A stretch of DNA of 64,000 bases, from assembly GCF_001423885.1 (NCBI RefSeq), contig NZ_LMPP01000001.1, positions 1,456,134-1,520,133 of the forward strand. The letters run 5' to 3'. Positions 42,067 through 50,959 of the stretch are shown piece after piece (the first letter of the stretch is position 1; each line of letters opens with the position of its first letter). The notes beneath the pieces were generated by a model. It was given only the letters and a program-made list of their open reading frames with translations. It ran no database searches and was not told where the DNA came from. A program made the position numbers and the translations under genes. Source of the stretch: Rathayibacter sp. Leaf185. Lineage in GTDB: Bacteria; Actinomycetota; Actinomycetes; Actinomycetales; Microbacteriaceae.

Positions 42067-42870
42067 ATGGAACCAGAGCCCTCCGGCGGAGTGAAGCCCC
42101 GCGCGCGTCGAACATCTCCGGAGACCACGAAGCGGCTGATCCTCGACGAGGCCAAGGCGCGCATCGCAGCCGAGGGAGGCATCACCCTCAGCTTCGAGCA
42201 CATCCCGCTCGAGAGCTACATCAAGGCCGCCGGAGCGCCGCGGAGCTCGGTCTACCGGATCTGGAAGTCCCACGCGGCCTTCGTCGCCGACCTCATCCAG
42301 GACCTCTTCGAGGGCGGCGACTTCGCCCGCGGATTCGATCCGTCCACGCGCCACGCGATCGAGGCGGTGCTGCGCGAGCACGTCGGGCTGATCCGGGGGA
42401 CGAGTGAGGAGCGCCGCGCTCTGATGCGGGAGATGGTCCGCGTCGGCGTCTCCGCCAATCTCCGGGCGGCCTCCGCGTCGGAGTTCCGCCGCTCGTACTG
42501 GACGCTCGCCTCCGCCGTGCCGAGCATCGCGCCCGGTCCGGCGCGCGAGACGGCGGTCGCGACCGTCACGCGGATCGAGGCCTCGTTCCTCTCGGCGATG
42601 TCGTCGTTCTACGAGACCGTTCTCGGCCTGATCGGGCTCCGGCTCCGGGAGCCGTTCACCCCGCGCCACATCGCCGTCCTGACCAATTCGATCGTCGACG
42701 CCTTCACCCGGCGGTTCGAACTCGACCGAGGCATCGTCGAGACCGTCTTCGAGGGCCCGGCGCTCGGGGGAGGCTCCGCCGAGTGGACCTTCGCCGCCTG
42801 GTCGATCGCGAGCGCTGTCGACGGCATGACCGAGAGCTACGCCCCCACCTCCGGCGACGCCGCCGGGTGA
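42067..42870 (+). CDS. TetR-like transcriptional regulator
   Basis: A 267-residue TetR-type regulator: an N-terminal HTH with TTKRLILDEAKARIAAEGG and IPLESYIKAAGAPRSSVYRIWKSHAAF (the YR-x-W-K-S recognition end), then a large helical domain. The HTH insert LSFEHIPLESY is longer than usual. TAAGCT (42054-42059) is 7 nt before ATG 42067, so the gene probably has its own leaderless promoter separate from the VWA cassette 115 nt upstream. It may regulate that cassette. Confidence 0.88.
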   Translation: MEPEPSGGVKPRARRTSPETTKRLILDEAKARIAAEGGITLSFEHIPLESYIKAAGAPRSSVYRIWKSHAAFVADLIQDLFEGGDFARGFDPSTRHAIEAVLREHVGLIRGTSEERRALMREMVRVGVSANLRAASASEFRRSYWTLASAVPSIAPGPARETAVATVTRIEASFLSAMSSFYETVLGLIGLRLREPFTPRHIAVLTNSIVDAFTRRFELDRGIVETVFEGPALGGGSAEWTFAAWSIASAVDGMTESYAPTSGDAAG

Positions 42871-42898
42871 TCGCGTCGTCCGGGTCGGGCCGGGGCGC

Positions 42899-43687
42899 TC
42901 AGCGCCTCCCCACTCGGTCGGCGATGGCGAACGGAGCCCGGCCGACGAGGTGGCCCAGCGCCACGCCGGCCATTCCGATCGCCTGCCCCCACTCCGGTTG
43001 CACGAGCAGCGGCTGACCGAGGGCCGAGCTCGTCTGCAGGAACAGCGGCAGCGCGACCGCGAGAACGGCGACCGCCAGGGTTGCGAGGAACACCGTCAGC
43101 TTCGGCGCGAGGCCGATGAGGAGGCCGAGGGCTCCGGCGCAGGCCGTCCCGACGACGACGGCCTCGGGACTCATCGGTGCGGAGCCCAGGGGGAGTCCGA
43201 AGGGCGAGAGGAGGAAGTCGAGCAGTGCCACGCCGCCGAGGAGGGCCGCTCCGTCGACCCGCGGGAGTCGCAGCCGGAAGGTGCTGAGGGCCAGACCGGC
43301 CGCGAGTGCACCGAGGTGCAGGAGGAGCGCCACCGAGACCTCCCAGCCGCCGCCGAACCGCGTGACGAGGATGCCGGCCGTGACGACGAACGCGACGAAA
43401 GACAGGGCCGCATCGCGGATCGGGAGGAACATCCCGAACGTCAGGGCGCCGCACAGCATGCCGAACGCGGCTCCGAGCCAGAACACGGCCGCCCCGGTCG
43501 TGGCGGGCACGGCGGCGTCGAGCAGGCCCAGAGCGCCCGCGAGCACGAGCACGGGCTTGCTCGCGAGCGCGAGCGACTCGGGGTCTCGGTAGCGGCCGCG
43601 TCGGCTGATCAGCCGGAACGACCCGACGACCGCCGCGGTCACGATCGCGAGCAGGACGACGGCCGGGACCGTGTCGGATCCGGTCAT
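42899..43687 (-). CDS. Integral membrane protein, unknown function
   Basis: A 262-residue hydrophobic protein with about eight membrane helices and short Arg-rich loops; no transport signature is visible. GAGGAG precedes ATG 43687. It lies downstream of the acyltransferase candidate on the same strand with 152 nt between them, which contain an inverted repeat (43758-43780) and likely its own promoter. It could handle the acyl product, which is inference only. Confidence 0.8.
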   Translation of the reverse strand: MTGSDTVPAVVLLAIVTAAVVGSFRLISRRGRYRDPESLALASKPVLVLAGALGLLDAAVPATTGAAVFWLGAAFGMLCGALTFGMFLPIRDAALSFVAFVVTAGILVTRFGGGWEVSVALLLHLGALAAGLALSTFRLRLPRVDGAALLGGVALLDFLLSPFGLPLGSAPMSPEAVVVGTACAGALGLLIGLAPKLTVFLATLAVAVLAVALPLFLQTSSALGQPLLVQPEWGQAIGMAGVALGHLVGRAPFAIADRVGRR

Positions 43688-43757
43688 CGAGGACTCCTCA
43701 TTCTCTGTCCGTCCGGGGGTCGGAGCACCGCCGTTCGCGCGGTCGCAGCGGACCTCC

Positions 43758-43780
43758 GGACACTTATGTACATCATGTCC
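43758..43780. promoter_or_regulatory. GGACA...TGTCC inverted repeat before the membrane protein gene
   Basis: GGACA at 43758-43762 and TGTCC at 43776-43780 flank a palindromic ATGTACAT core. The two symmetries are half a base out of register, so as a duplex operator it is imperfect. It is AT-rich for this genome and lies 71 nt before the start of the membrane protein gene. Confidence 0.5.
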
Positions 43781-43839
43781 ATATATGCGCCTGGCGCACT
43801 ACTGCGAGCGGCCCGAGGCCGTGCCGCTCGCAGGGGCGT

Positions 43840-44538
43840 CTACCCGTAGAGCACCGGGTCCGTGGACGCCGCACCGACGTCGGCGAGCACCGCCCGGCGG
43901 ATCAGCACCGGCACCTTCGGCGTCGGGTACTCGAGCATCCGCGCCGGGCTGAGCTCCTCGAGAGGCAGGAACCGGCGCATCGGCCGGACCAGTTCGTCGC
44001 CGAGCATCGCGTAGGCGTCTCCGCCGGCGGCGGCCGTGGACACGCCGGCGGTGAACGCGACCAGTGCCGCGAGCATCCGCAGGCGGAGCGCGCCGCTGTC
44101 CGCGACGATGCACAGCCGGCTGACCTCGACGCTGTCCGACGGGAGCGGAGCGTCGAAGAGATCACCGAAGTGCCCCTCGGTCTCGATGGGGAGCGGCAGC
44201 TCGATCGTGCCGCTGTCGTCGAGGATCGTCCGGAAGATGAGGCGGACTCCGCCCGCGACCCGGGCGAGGCCTCCGCCGATGTTCTCGACGACGGCGATCG
44301 CGCACGCACGGTCCTCGTCGGCATCGCGCTCCGGTCCTCGGAGCAGGCCTCGCCCGACGAACACGAGCTCGCGGACAGCGGAGCTCCGTGCGTGCACCTC
44401 CTCGCGCCGGGGGAGGGCCGCGCCTCCGCGGGCCGCGACGAGCACGGCGAAGCGGCTCGCCGGGCTGGTCTCGAAGACATCGCTCTCGAACGCGGCGTCG
44501 GCGAGGGTGGACGGGTGGGCGTGGTGTCGGGCGGACAT
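43840..44538 (-). CDS. LuxI/FeeM-like acyltransferase candidate (GNAT fold)
   Basis: A 232-residue protein that fits the acyl-ACP-dependent N-acyltransferase pattern: REEVHARSSAVRELVFV like the R-x-x-V-F helix of autoinducer synthases, an acidic stretch (DADED), AGGVRLIF (Arg99), ELPLPIE and EVSRLCIV (Glu138, Ser140, Arg141). These occur in LuxI and in FeeM/N-acyl amino acid synthases. GAGAGGAG sets ATG 44538 (GTG 44544 is possible). It would make an N-acyl amine or signal lipid. The family call is my pattern reading and needs a profile search. Confidence 0.6.
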   Translation of the reverse strand: MSARHHAHPSTLADAAFESDVFETSPASRFAVLVAARGGAALPRREEVHARSSAVRELVFVGRGLLRGPERDADEDRACAIAVVENIGGGLARVAGGVRLIFRTILDDSGTIELPLPIETEGHFGDLFDAPLPSDSVEVSRLCIVADSGALRLRMLAALVAFTAGVSTAAAGGDAYAMLGDELVRPMRRFLPLEELSPARMLEYPTPKVPVLIRRAVLADVGAASTDPVLYG

Positions 44539-44544
44539 CGACAC

Positions 44545-44913
44545 TCCTCTCGAAGGTGGTGTCCGCTACACCGGTCCCGACCGTGGGCGCCGGCGCCGCA
44601 CTCCTCCGATCCGCTCCCGCCGTCGTCGGGCGCGGGTCCGCCGTCGTCGGCTCCGATGCGGAACCGACGTCGAGGGAGGTCCGGGCGTCCGCCGCTGGGC
44701 AGAGGCCGATCGGGGCGGGGCGGCCGACAGCTCGCCCTCGGTGATCCCGGCCTGTGGCGCGGAACAGCGCTCCCGACGGCGCGTAGATGTCCGACGTGTA
44801 AACGGTTCCAGGAGGCGCCCGCGGGGCCGATACGATACCTTCCAGTCCTCGGCGGACGGCCGCCACCGGCGGATCCCGCCGCACCCGAGCCCCGATCCGA
44901 GAGCCTCCCCGCC
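44545..44913. other. Intergenic region before the HAD-GH65 operon
   Basis: No gene is visible in 369 nt between divergent genes. TACGAT at 44828-44833 could be the -10 of the HAD-GH65 operon. TGTAAACGGTTCCA (44797-44810) resembles half of a LacI-type operator, with a poor second half. No hairpin of note. Confidence 0.4.
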
Positions 44914-45693
44914 GTGACTGCTTCCCCGCCGCGCCCCGACGCCTCCGCCCTCCGCGACCTCAGGGCGCTCCTGTTCGACCTCGACGGGGTGCTCACGCCG
45001 ACCGCCGATGTGCACATGCACGCCTGGTCGCGGCTGTTCACGCCCTACCTCGAGTCGAAGGGCATCGAGGGCGGCTACTCCGACGCCGACTACTTCCGGT
45101 ACATCGACGGACGCCCGCGCTACGACGGCGTCCGCGCGCTGCTCGCCTCCCGCGGCCTGACCCTGCCCGAGGGCTCGCCCGCCGACGATCCCGCGCTCGA
45201 GACGGTCTGCGGGCTCGGCAACCGCAAGAACGCGGCCTTCAACGCCACGCTCGACGAGGAGGGGGTCGCCCCCTACCCCGGTTCGCTGGCCTTCCTCGAC
45301 GCCGCGATCGCCGCGGGTGTAGAGGTGGCCGTCGTCACCTCCTCCCGCAACGGCGTCCCCGTGCTCGAGGCCGCGGGTCTCCGCGACCGCTTCGAGGTCG
45401 TCGTCGACGGACTGCTCGCCGCCGACCGCGGCATCGCCGGCAAGCCCGCGCCCGACACCTACCTCTACGCCGCCGAGCTGCTCGGCCTGACCGCGGCCGA
45501 GTGCGTCGTCGTCGAGGACGCGCACTCAGGAGTCGCCGCCGGCCGAGCGGGCGCGTTCGGCCTCGTCGTCGGAGTCGACCGCGGGGTGGGCGCCGAGACC
45601 CTGCTCGAGCACGGCGCCGACATCGTCGTCGACGATCTCGCCGAGCTGCTCCCCTTCCTCCCCACAGCCCCCGTTCCCGAGGACGCCGCATGA
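44914..45693 (+). CDS. HAD-family beta-phosphoglucomutase-like enzyme
   Basis: A 259-residue HAD-IA phosphatase/mutase: LLFDLDGVLTPT (DxD nucleophile), a helical cap, VVTSSRN (motif II), GKPAPDTYL (motif III Lys) and VVEDAHSGVAAG (motif IV). Beta-phosphoglucomutase converts beta-glucose-1-phosphate to glucose-6-phosphate, the step needed after a GH65 disaccharide phosphorylase. The next gene overlaps its stop (ATGA) and encodes exactly such an enzyme. GTG 44914 has only a weak ribosome site. Confidence 0.9.
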   Translation: MTASPPRPDASALRDLRALLFDLDGVLTPTADVHMHAWSRLFTPYLESKGIEGGYSDADYFRYIDGRPRYDGVRALLASRGLTLPEGSPADDPALETVCGLGNRKNAAFNATLDEEGVAPYPGSLAFLDAAIAAGVEVAVVTSSRNGVPVLEAAGLRDRFEVVVDGLLAADRGIAGKPAPDTYLYAAELLGLTAAECVVVEDAHSGVAAGRAGAFGLVVGVDRGVGAETLLEHGADIVVDDLAELLPFLPTAPVPEDAA

Positions 45694-48194
45694 ACCCCAT
45701 CACCTCCGACCCGCTCGACCGCAACCGCTTCCCGGTCGACGAGTGGGCCCTCGTCGAGACCGAGTTCGCGACCGAGCTCCAGGGCCGCACCGAGACGCTC
45801 TTCGCCACCGGCAACGGCTACCTCGGCCTCCGCGGCAACGTCGAGGAGGGCCGCGACGGATACGCCTACGGGACCTTCATCAACGGCTTCCACGAGACGT
45901 GGCCGATCCGGCACGCCGAGGAGGCGTTCGGCTTCGCCCGCGTGGGACAGACCATCGTCAACGTCCCCGACGCCAAGATCATCCGCCTCTACGTCGACGA
46001 CGAGCCGTTCGTGCTGAGCGAGGCCGACGTCCTCGCCTACACGCGCCGCCTCGACTTCGCCAACGGCGTGCTCACCCGCGAGATCGAGTGGCGCACCCCG
46101 TCGGGCAAGGGCGTCCTCATCCGCGCCCGCCGTCTCGTGTCGTTCACCGATCGGCATCTCGCGATCCTCGACTACGAGGTCGAGATGATCGACGCCGACG
46201 CCTCCGTGCTCATCTCGAGTCAGATCCTGAACCGCCAGGACGGCATCGACGAGTACCACGCGCCCTCGGGAAGCGAGGGTGCCGCCTTCGACCCGCGCAA
46301 GGCGGAGTCCTTCGAGGACCGCGTGCTCCAGCCGCGCCTCAAGCGGGTCAACGGCACCCGTTACCTGCTCGGCTACCGCACCACCAACTCCGGGATGACC
46401 ATCGCCTGCGGCGCCGAGCACGTGCTCGAGACCGAGAACGAGTGGGACCAGACCTCGCAGATCGACGACGACCTCGCCAAGCACGTCTACCGGGTGAAGG
46501 CGAAGGCGGGCGTTCCGGTCCGCCTCGTCAAGACGCTGACCTACCACACCTCCCGCGGCGTGCCCGTGCGCGAGCTCGCCGACCGCTGCGACCGCACCCT
46601 CGATCGTGCCCGCGAGACGCCGGTCGAAGAGCAGTTCACCAAGCAGCGCGAGTGGCTCGACGACTTCTGGCAGCGCTCCGACGTCCAGATCGACGGCCAG
46701 CCCGCGATCCAGCAGGCCACGCGCTGGAACCTCTTCCAGCTGGCGCAGTCGACCGCCCGCACCGACGGCGGCGGCGTCGCGGCCAAGGGCGTGTCGGGCT
46801 CCGGATACGGCGGCCACTACTTCTGGGACACCGAGGTCTACGTCCTCCCCTTCCTCAGCTACACCGCGCCGCTGGTCGCACGGAACGCGCTGCGCTTCCG
46901 CCAGAACATGCTCGAGGCTGCTCGCGCCCGCGCCACCGAGCTCAACCAGCGCGGCGCGCTGTTCCCCTGGCGCACGATCAACGGTCAGGAGTCGTCGGCG
47001 TACTACGCCGCCGGCACCGCTCAGTACCACATCGACGCCGACATCTCGTACGCGCTGATGCAGTACGTCGGTGCGACCGGCGACGACGACTTCCTCGCCC
47101 GCGGCGCGATCGACATCCTCGTCGAGACCGCGCGGATGTGGGCCGACCTGGGCTTCTGGCGCAGCAACGGCGACGACCACTTCCACATCCACGGAGTGAC
47201 CGGACCCGATGAGTACACGACCGTCGTCAACGACAACCTGTACACGAACGTCATGGCGCGCTCGAACCTCCGAGCCGCGGCTCGGGCCGTCGAGCTGCTG
47301 AAGGCCGTCGAGCCGGCCGCCTACGAGCGGATGGTCGCGCGCCTCCACGTCGTCGAGGACGAGGTCATCGAGTGGGCCCGCGCGGCCGACAAGATGCACA
47401 TCCCCTTCGACCAGCGGGCCGGAATCCACCCGCAGGACGCCGCGTTCCTCGAGAAGGAGCTGTGGGACCTCGAGAACACGCCCGCGAGCAAGCGCCCTCT
47501 GCTGCTGCACTTCCACCCGCTGGTGATCTACCGCTTCCAGGTGCTGAAGCAGGCCGACGTCGTGCTCGCGCTGCTGCTGCAGGGCAACGAGTTCACCGCC
47601 GAGCAGAAGCGCGCCGACTTCGAGTACTACGACGCGCTGACCACCGGCGACTCGACGCTCTCGGCCGTCGTGCAGTCGATCATCGCGGCCGAGGTGGGCT
47701 ACCACGAGCTGTCCCGCGACTACTTCCTGTCGGCGCTGTTCGTCGACCTCGCCGATCTGCACCGCAACACGGCCGACGGCATCCACGTCGCGTCGACCGG
47801 CGGCGTGTGGAGCGCCCTGGTCTACGGCTTCGGCGGGATGCGCGACCACGGCGGGCGCATCACGCTCGACCCCCGCCTCCCCGACGGCTGGGACCGTCTG
47901 ACCTTCCGGATCACCCTGCACGGCACCCGGGTCCGGGTCGAGGTGACGCAGGAGTCGGTGCTCCTCACCATCGAGACCGGCGACGCCGCCGCGATCTCGG
48001 TCCGCGACGAGCGGGTGCACGTCGAGGCGGGCAACCCCGTGCGCGTCGGGCTCGGCCACCAGGGTCCGCGCCTGATCGGCGCACCGACCACGTCCGACAT
48101 CGAGGGGACCCGCCGCTCCGACGGCACGGTGATCACCGCCTCCATCCCCACGATCTCGATGACCCCCGAGCCCGAGGTGCTCACCGGACCCTGA
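45690..48194 (+). CDS. Glycoside hydrolase family 65 disaccharide phosphorylase
   Basis: An 834-residue GH65 enzyme: an N-terminal beta-sandwich (GNGYLGLRGN), a catalytic (alpha/alpha)6 barrel with GYGGHYFWDTE and IHGVTGPDEYT, in which Glu508 is the general acid, and a C-terminal sheet. GH65 phosphorylases split maltose, trehalose, kojibiose or nigerose with phosphate, releasing beta-glucose-1-phosphate for the HAD enzyme made just before it. Which disaccharide is used cannot be read. Coupled to the HAD gene by ATGA. Confidence 0.93.
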   Translation: MNPITSDPLDRNRFPVDEWALVETEFATELQGRTETLFATGNGYLGLRGNVEEGRDGYAYGTFINGFHETWPIRHAEEAFGFARVGQTIVNVPDAKIIRLYVDDEPFVLSEADVLAYTRRLDFANGVLTREIEWRTPSGKGVLIRARRLVSFTDRHLAILDYEVEMIDADASVLISSQILNRQDGIDEYHAPSGSEGAAFDPRKAESFEDRVLQPRLKRVNGTRYLLGYRTTNSGMTIACGAEHVLETENEWDQTSQIDDDLAKHVYRVKAKAGVPVRLVKTLTYHTSRGVPVRELADRCDRTLDRARETPVEEQFTKQREWLDDFWQRSDVQIDGQPAIQQATRWNLFQLAQSTARTDGGGVAAKGVSGSGYGGHYFWDTEVYVLPFLSYTAPLVARNALRFRQNMLEAARARATELNQRGALFPWRTINGQESSAYYAAGTAQYHIDADISYALMQYVGATGDDDFLARGAIDILVETARMWADLGFWRSNGDDHFHIHGVTGPDEYTTVVNDNLYTNVMARSNLRAAARAVELLKAVEPAAYERMVARLHVVEDEVIEWARAADKMHIPFDQRAGIHPQDAAFLEKELWDLENTPASKRPLLLHFHPLVIYRFQVLKQADVVLALLLQGNEFTAEQKRADFEYYDALTTGDSTLSAVVQSIIAAEVGYHELSRDYFLSALFVDLADLHRNTADGIHVASTGGVWSALVYGFGGMRDHGGRITLDPRLPDGWDRLTFRITLHGTRVRVEVTQESVLLTIETGDAAAISVRDERVHVEAGNPVRVGLGHQGPRLIGAPTTSDIEGTRRSDGTVITASIPTISMTPEPEVLTGP

Positions 48195-48410
48195 CGCGTC
48201 TCCCGTCCCCTGGCGAGCGGAGGTGCGTCCAGCGCCCTCGGCGTCGCGCCCTGAGAGCGTCGCGCTTTCTATCGTGCCTGCGCAGGGCGACCACGCGACA
48301 GTCGCGCCTCGACCTTTCCGCGGACGGTTACGCTGCCGCTGCCGGTCGAGGCGGGCGTCGTTCTCGCCAGGCTCTCGCGCACGGCGCAGCACCGGGGAGG
48401 CGGGTCGAAC
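48195..48410. other. Intergenic region before the AraC gene
   Basis: 216 nt without a gene. A TATCGT-type -10 is near 48271; nothing else stands out. GGGGAGGC lies upstream of the AraC start. Confidence 0.4.
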
Positions 48411-49316
48411 ATGAGCGACCAGATCGCGGCGCACGCGGGTCGCACCGTGGCGCTCCGCGGCGACGCTGCCGCGGAGTGGCTGCGCGAACGCGGGCAGGAG
48501 CCGCAGTCGGCCGACGACCTGCGGATCTTCGGCGACGAGATCCGGTTCGGAGCCTTTCGTCTCGCCCGGCTCCGGCACTCCCCGCTCCACGCCCGCGTCA
48601 GGATTCCGCCCGGGATCGTCCGGGTCGTCCTCGTCGTCGAGGGCGATGCGCGGATCGCTGCGTCGGACGCGCGTGCCGCAGCGGACGTCGGCCCCGGTGA
48701 CTCCTTCGTCGTCGTCGGTCCCGCCAGCGGCGAGTACCGGGCGCTCGAGGCGGTCGCCCGCTACGAGATCGACGTCTCCGTTCTCGAGGTCCCGGCGGGC
48801 GTCCTGCGGGGGATCGGAGAGGGCGTCGCGCTGCATCCCGACGCGTCCCCGTGCCGCGCGATGATCATGGCGCTCACGAACACCGTCCTGAACTCGGACG
48901 CGGATCACGCCACCGCGGCAGGGCCGCTGTCCTCCGCCGTCGCCTCACTGGTCTCAGGACTGCTGGTCGATGCCGTCTCAGCGCGCTCGCGGAAGGAGCC
49001 CGCCCGGGCGCCGGAGTCGTACTCGAGGGCGCTCGGTGTCATCCTCGGGCGCGCTCGGGATCAGCGCTTCGGCGTGGCCGAGCTCGCCGAGGCGGTCAAT
49101 CTCTCGAGCGGGTACCTGCGCAAGGTCTTCGCCGCGCACGGCTCCCGCCCCTCGGAGGCGATCGAGCAGGCCCGTCTGGCGATCGCGCAGCGGCACCTCG
49201 CGGCGACCGGTTCGCCGCGGAGGACGAGGGCCGAGATCGCGACGATGTCCGGCTTCTCCAGCGCGAGGGCGCTGTCCGACGCGCTCGCGCGGCAGCAGCG
49301 GAGCCGCTCGGCCTGA
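48411..49316 (+). CDS. AraC family transcriptional regulator
   Basis: A 301-residue regulator with an N-terminal beta-rich sensor domain and a C-terminal AraC double HTH (about residues 205-300): FGVAELAEAVNLSSGYLRKVF as first HTH and TRAEIATMSGFSSARALSDAL as second. It is convergent with the repeat-protein gene and separated from it by a strong terminator. Target unknown; the GH65 operon upstream is one candidate. Confidence 0.88.
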   Translation: MSDQIAAHAGRTVALRGDAAAEWLRERGQEPQSADDLRIFGDEIRFGAFRLARLRHSPLHARVRIPPGIVRVVLVVEGDARIAASDARAAADVGPGDSFVVVGPASGEYRALEAVARYEIDVSVLEVPAGVLRGIGEGVALHPDASPCRAMIMALTNTVLNSDADHATAAGPLSSAVASLVSGLLVDAVSARSRKEPARAPESYSRALGVILGRARDQRFGVAELAEAVNLSSGYLRKVFAAHGSRPSEAIEQARLAIAQRHLAATGSPRRTRAEIATMSGFSSARALSDALARQQRSRSA

Positions 49317-49330
49317 GGCCCCGCCGTCGC

Positions 49331-49362
49331 GGTGGCGTCGCGCAGGATCGCGCGACGCCACC
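49331..49362. terminator. Bidirectional terminator between araC and the repeat protein gene
   Basis: GGTGGCGTCGCGC (49331-49343) pairs perfectly with GCGCGACGCCACC (49350-49362) around a 6-nt loop, between convergent genes. Confidence 0.87.
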
Positions 49363-49371
49363 GCCGAGCCG

Positions 49372-50667
49372 TCAGTCGCAGTCGGCGACGTCGACCCACG
49401 AGACGTAGGTGTTGCCGCCGTCGGTCTCCGCGACGGCCTGGGAGACGACGTGGTTCCCCGAGACCTTGGTGCCGTTGACCCACACCTCGCCTGCGAGAGA
49501 GAGGAAGGCGTTCCAGCCGAGCGCGGTGGAGCCGACGGGGGCACCGCCGCCGGTGAGCGCGTAGCCGTTCGCCGAGGTGACCTTGACGGTGTCGCCGGTG
49601 GAGTTGACGTAGCTGACGTAGGTGTTGCCGCCGTCCAGCTCGCCGACGGCCTGGGTGACGACTCCGGCGCCGGAGCGCTTGGCGCCGTTGATCCAGACCT
49701 CGCCGTCCGAGGTGAGATAGGCGTTCCAGCCGATCGCGGTCGAGCCGTCGGGGACGCCGCTCGCGCCGATGACGTAGCCGTTCGCAGAGTTCGTCCCGAA
49801 CGCTTTGCCATCGGTGTCGACCCACGAGACGTAGGTGTTGCCGCCGTCGGTCTCTGCGACGGCCTGGGACACGACGTGGCTGCCCGAGACCTTCGTGCCG
49901 TTGATCCACACCTCGCCTGCGGGAGAGAGGAACGCGTTCCAGCCGAGCGCGGTCGAGCCGACGGGGGCACCGCCGCCGGTGAGTGCGTAGCCGTTCGCCG
50001 AGGAGACCTTGACGGTGTTGCCGGTGGAGTTGACGTAGCCGACGTAGGTGTTCCCGCCGTCGAGCTCGCCGACGGCCTGCGTCACGACTCCGTTGCCGGA
50101 GCGCTTGGCACCGTTGATCCAGACCTCGCCGTTCGAGGTGAGGTACGAGTTCCAGCCGATGGGGGTCGACCCCGAGGGCACTCCGCTCGCTCCGACGACG
50201 TAGCCGTTCGCCGAGCTCGTCTGGAACGCCAGGCCGTCGGCGACGGTGGAGGTGACAGAGGCGCTCGCGTTCAGCGCATCGGAGCTCGCGGTGAAGGTGG
50301 CGGTTCCGCCCGTCGCGGGTACCGAGATCGGCGGGAGCGTGATCAGCCCGGCCGCATCGGTCGTGCCGGTGTAGGTGGACGACCCGTTGATCGTGTAGCC
50401 GGCGGGCAGCGTGACCGTCACGCTCTCGCCGGCATCCGCGGTCGACCCGTCCGTCGTCCGCCGCACCTGCACGCCGGTGAGCGTGCCGCAGCCGGTCGCC
50501 GTGTAGCTCGACTGCGTGAATGCCAGCGTCGGGGCGTTGGGTGAGGCGGCAGCGCTTGGCGCGGCGAGGGCGGTGGCGATGACGGGGATCGTCCAGGCGG
50601 CACCCGCGACGATCGTCCGCCGCTGGATGTTCTCGTTCTCGGGCGCAGGGAAGGTGTGGGGAGCCAT
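49372..50667 (-). CDS. Tat-exported protein with four 71-residue repeats
   Basis: A 431-residue secreted protein. The start has a twin-arginine signal (QRRTIVAGAAWTIPVIATAL, cleavage near ASAA). An Ig-like domain follows (about 45-145, with a possible disulfide-forming Cys). Then come four tandem repeats of exactly 71 residues in A-B-A-B order: A has SANGYVVGASGVPSGST and GELDGGNTYV, B has SANGYALTGGGAPVGST and AETDGGNTYVSW; all share the GEVWINGxK core. There is no LPXTG or membrane anchor, so it is released or bound by the repeats. Not recognised; probably a surface adhesin-like protein. Confidence 0.85.
   Translation of the reverse strand: MAPHTFPAPENENIQRRTIVAGAAWTIPVIATALAAPSAAASPNAPTLAFTQSSYTATGCGTLTGVQVRRTTDGSTADAGESVTVTLPAGYTINGSSTYTGTTDAAGLITLPPISVPATGGTATFTASSDALNASASVTSTVADGLAFQTSSANGYVVGASGVPSGSTPIGWNSYLTSNGEVWINGAKRSGNGVVTQAVGELDGGNTYVGYVNSTGNTVKVSSANGYALTGGGAPVGSTALGWNAFLSPAGEVWINGTKVSGSHVVSQAVAETDGGNTYVSWVDTDGKAFGTNSANGYVIGASGVPDGSTAIGWNAYLTSDGEVWINGAKRSGAGVVTQAVGELDGGNTYVSYVNSTGDTVKVTSANGYALTGGGAPVGSTALGWNAFLSLAGEVWVNGTKVSGNHVVSQAVAETDGGNTYVSWVDVADCD
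49373..50224. repeat. Tandem 213-bp repeat within the Tat-exported protein gene
   Basis: The marker GTAGCCGTTCGC recurs at about 49561, 49774, 49987 and 50200, giving an exact 213-bp period and four units. Units 1 and 3, and units 2 and 4, are most alike, so an A-B pair of 426 bp was duplicated. All units stay in frame. Confidence 0.9.
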
Positions 50668-50959
50668 GCTGTCTCAGCTTTCTCGAGGGATGTGAATCAT
50701 CCTCATGGTGGGATCCCACCCGGTTCGTCGCGAGCCACGGACAGGGGGAGGAGCGCTATCCGCAGTTGCTCGAGAGCGATCACTGCACGCCGAGGAGCTG
50801 TCCATGCCGCAACCACACCTGTATTGACGGCGCGACGATGCTCGACGGCCTCGCGCCAGCTTCGGTCCGTCGCGAGGCCATCAGCGATATTGCTCGGGAC
50901 GGGTGACCGATCGGCCGCAGCTGCGCGGCCCCGAACCCGCGTCTCGAAGGAGAGGGCTG
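50668..50959. other. Divergent promoter region with GGTGGGATCCCACC palindrome
   Basis: 292 nt between the Tat-exported protein gene (minus) and the beta-helix gene (plus). A perfect 14-bp palindrome at 50707-50720 lies 40 nt before the Tat protein start and may bind a regulator. Short open frames here lack coding character. Confidence 0.6.

Noticed and set aside
45465..48908. 1147-codon open frame on the minus strand
   Set aside because: It lies opposite the well-supported HAD and GH65 genes and its protein is rich in Asp, Val, His and Arg in the way typical of an antisense shadow in GC-rich DNA.
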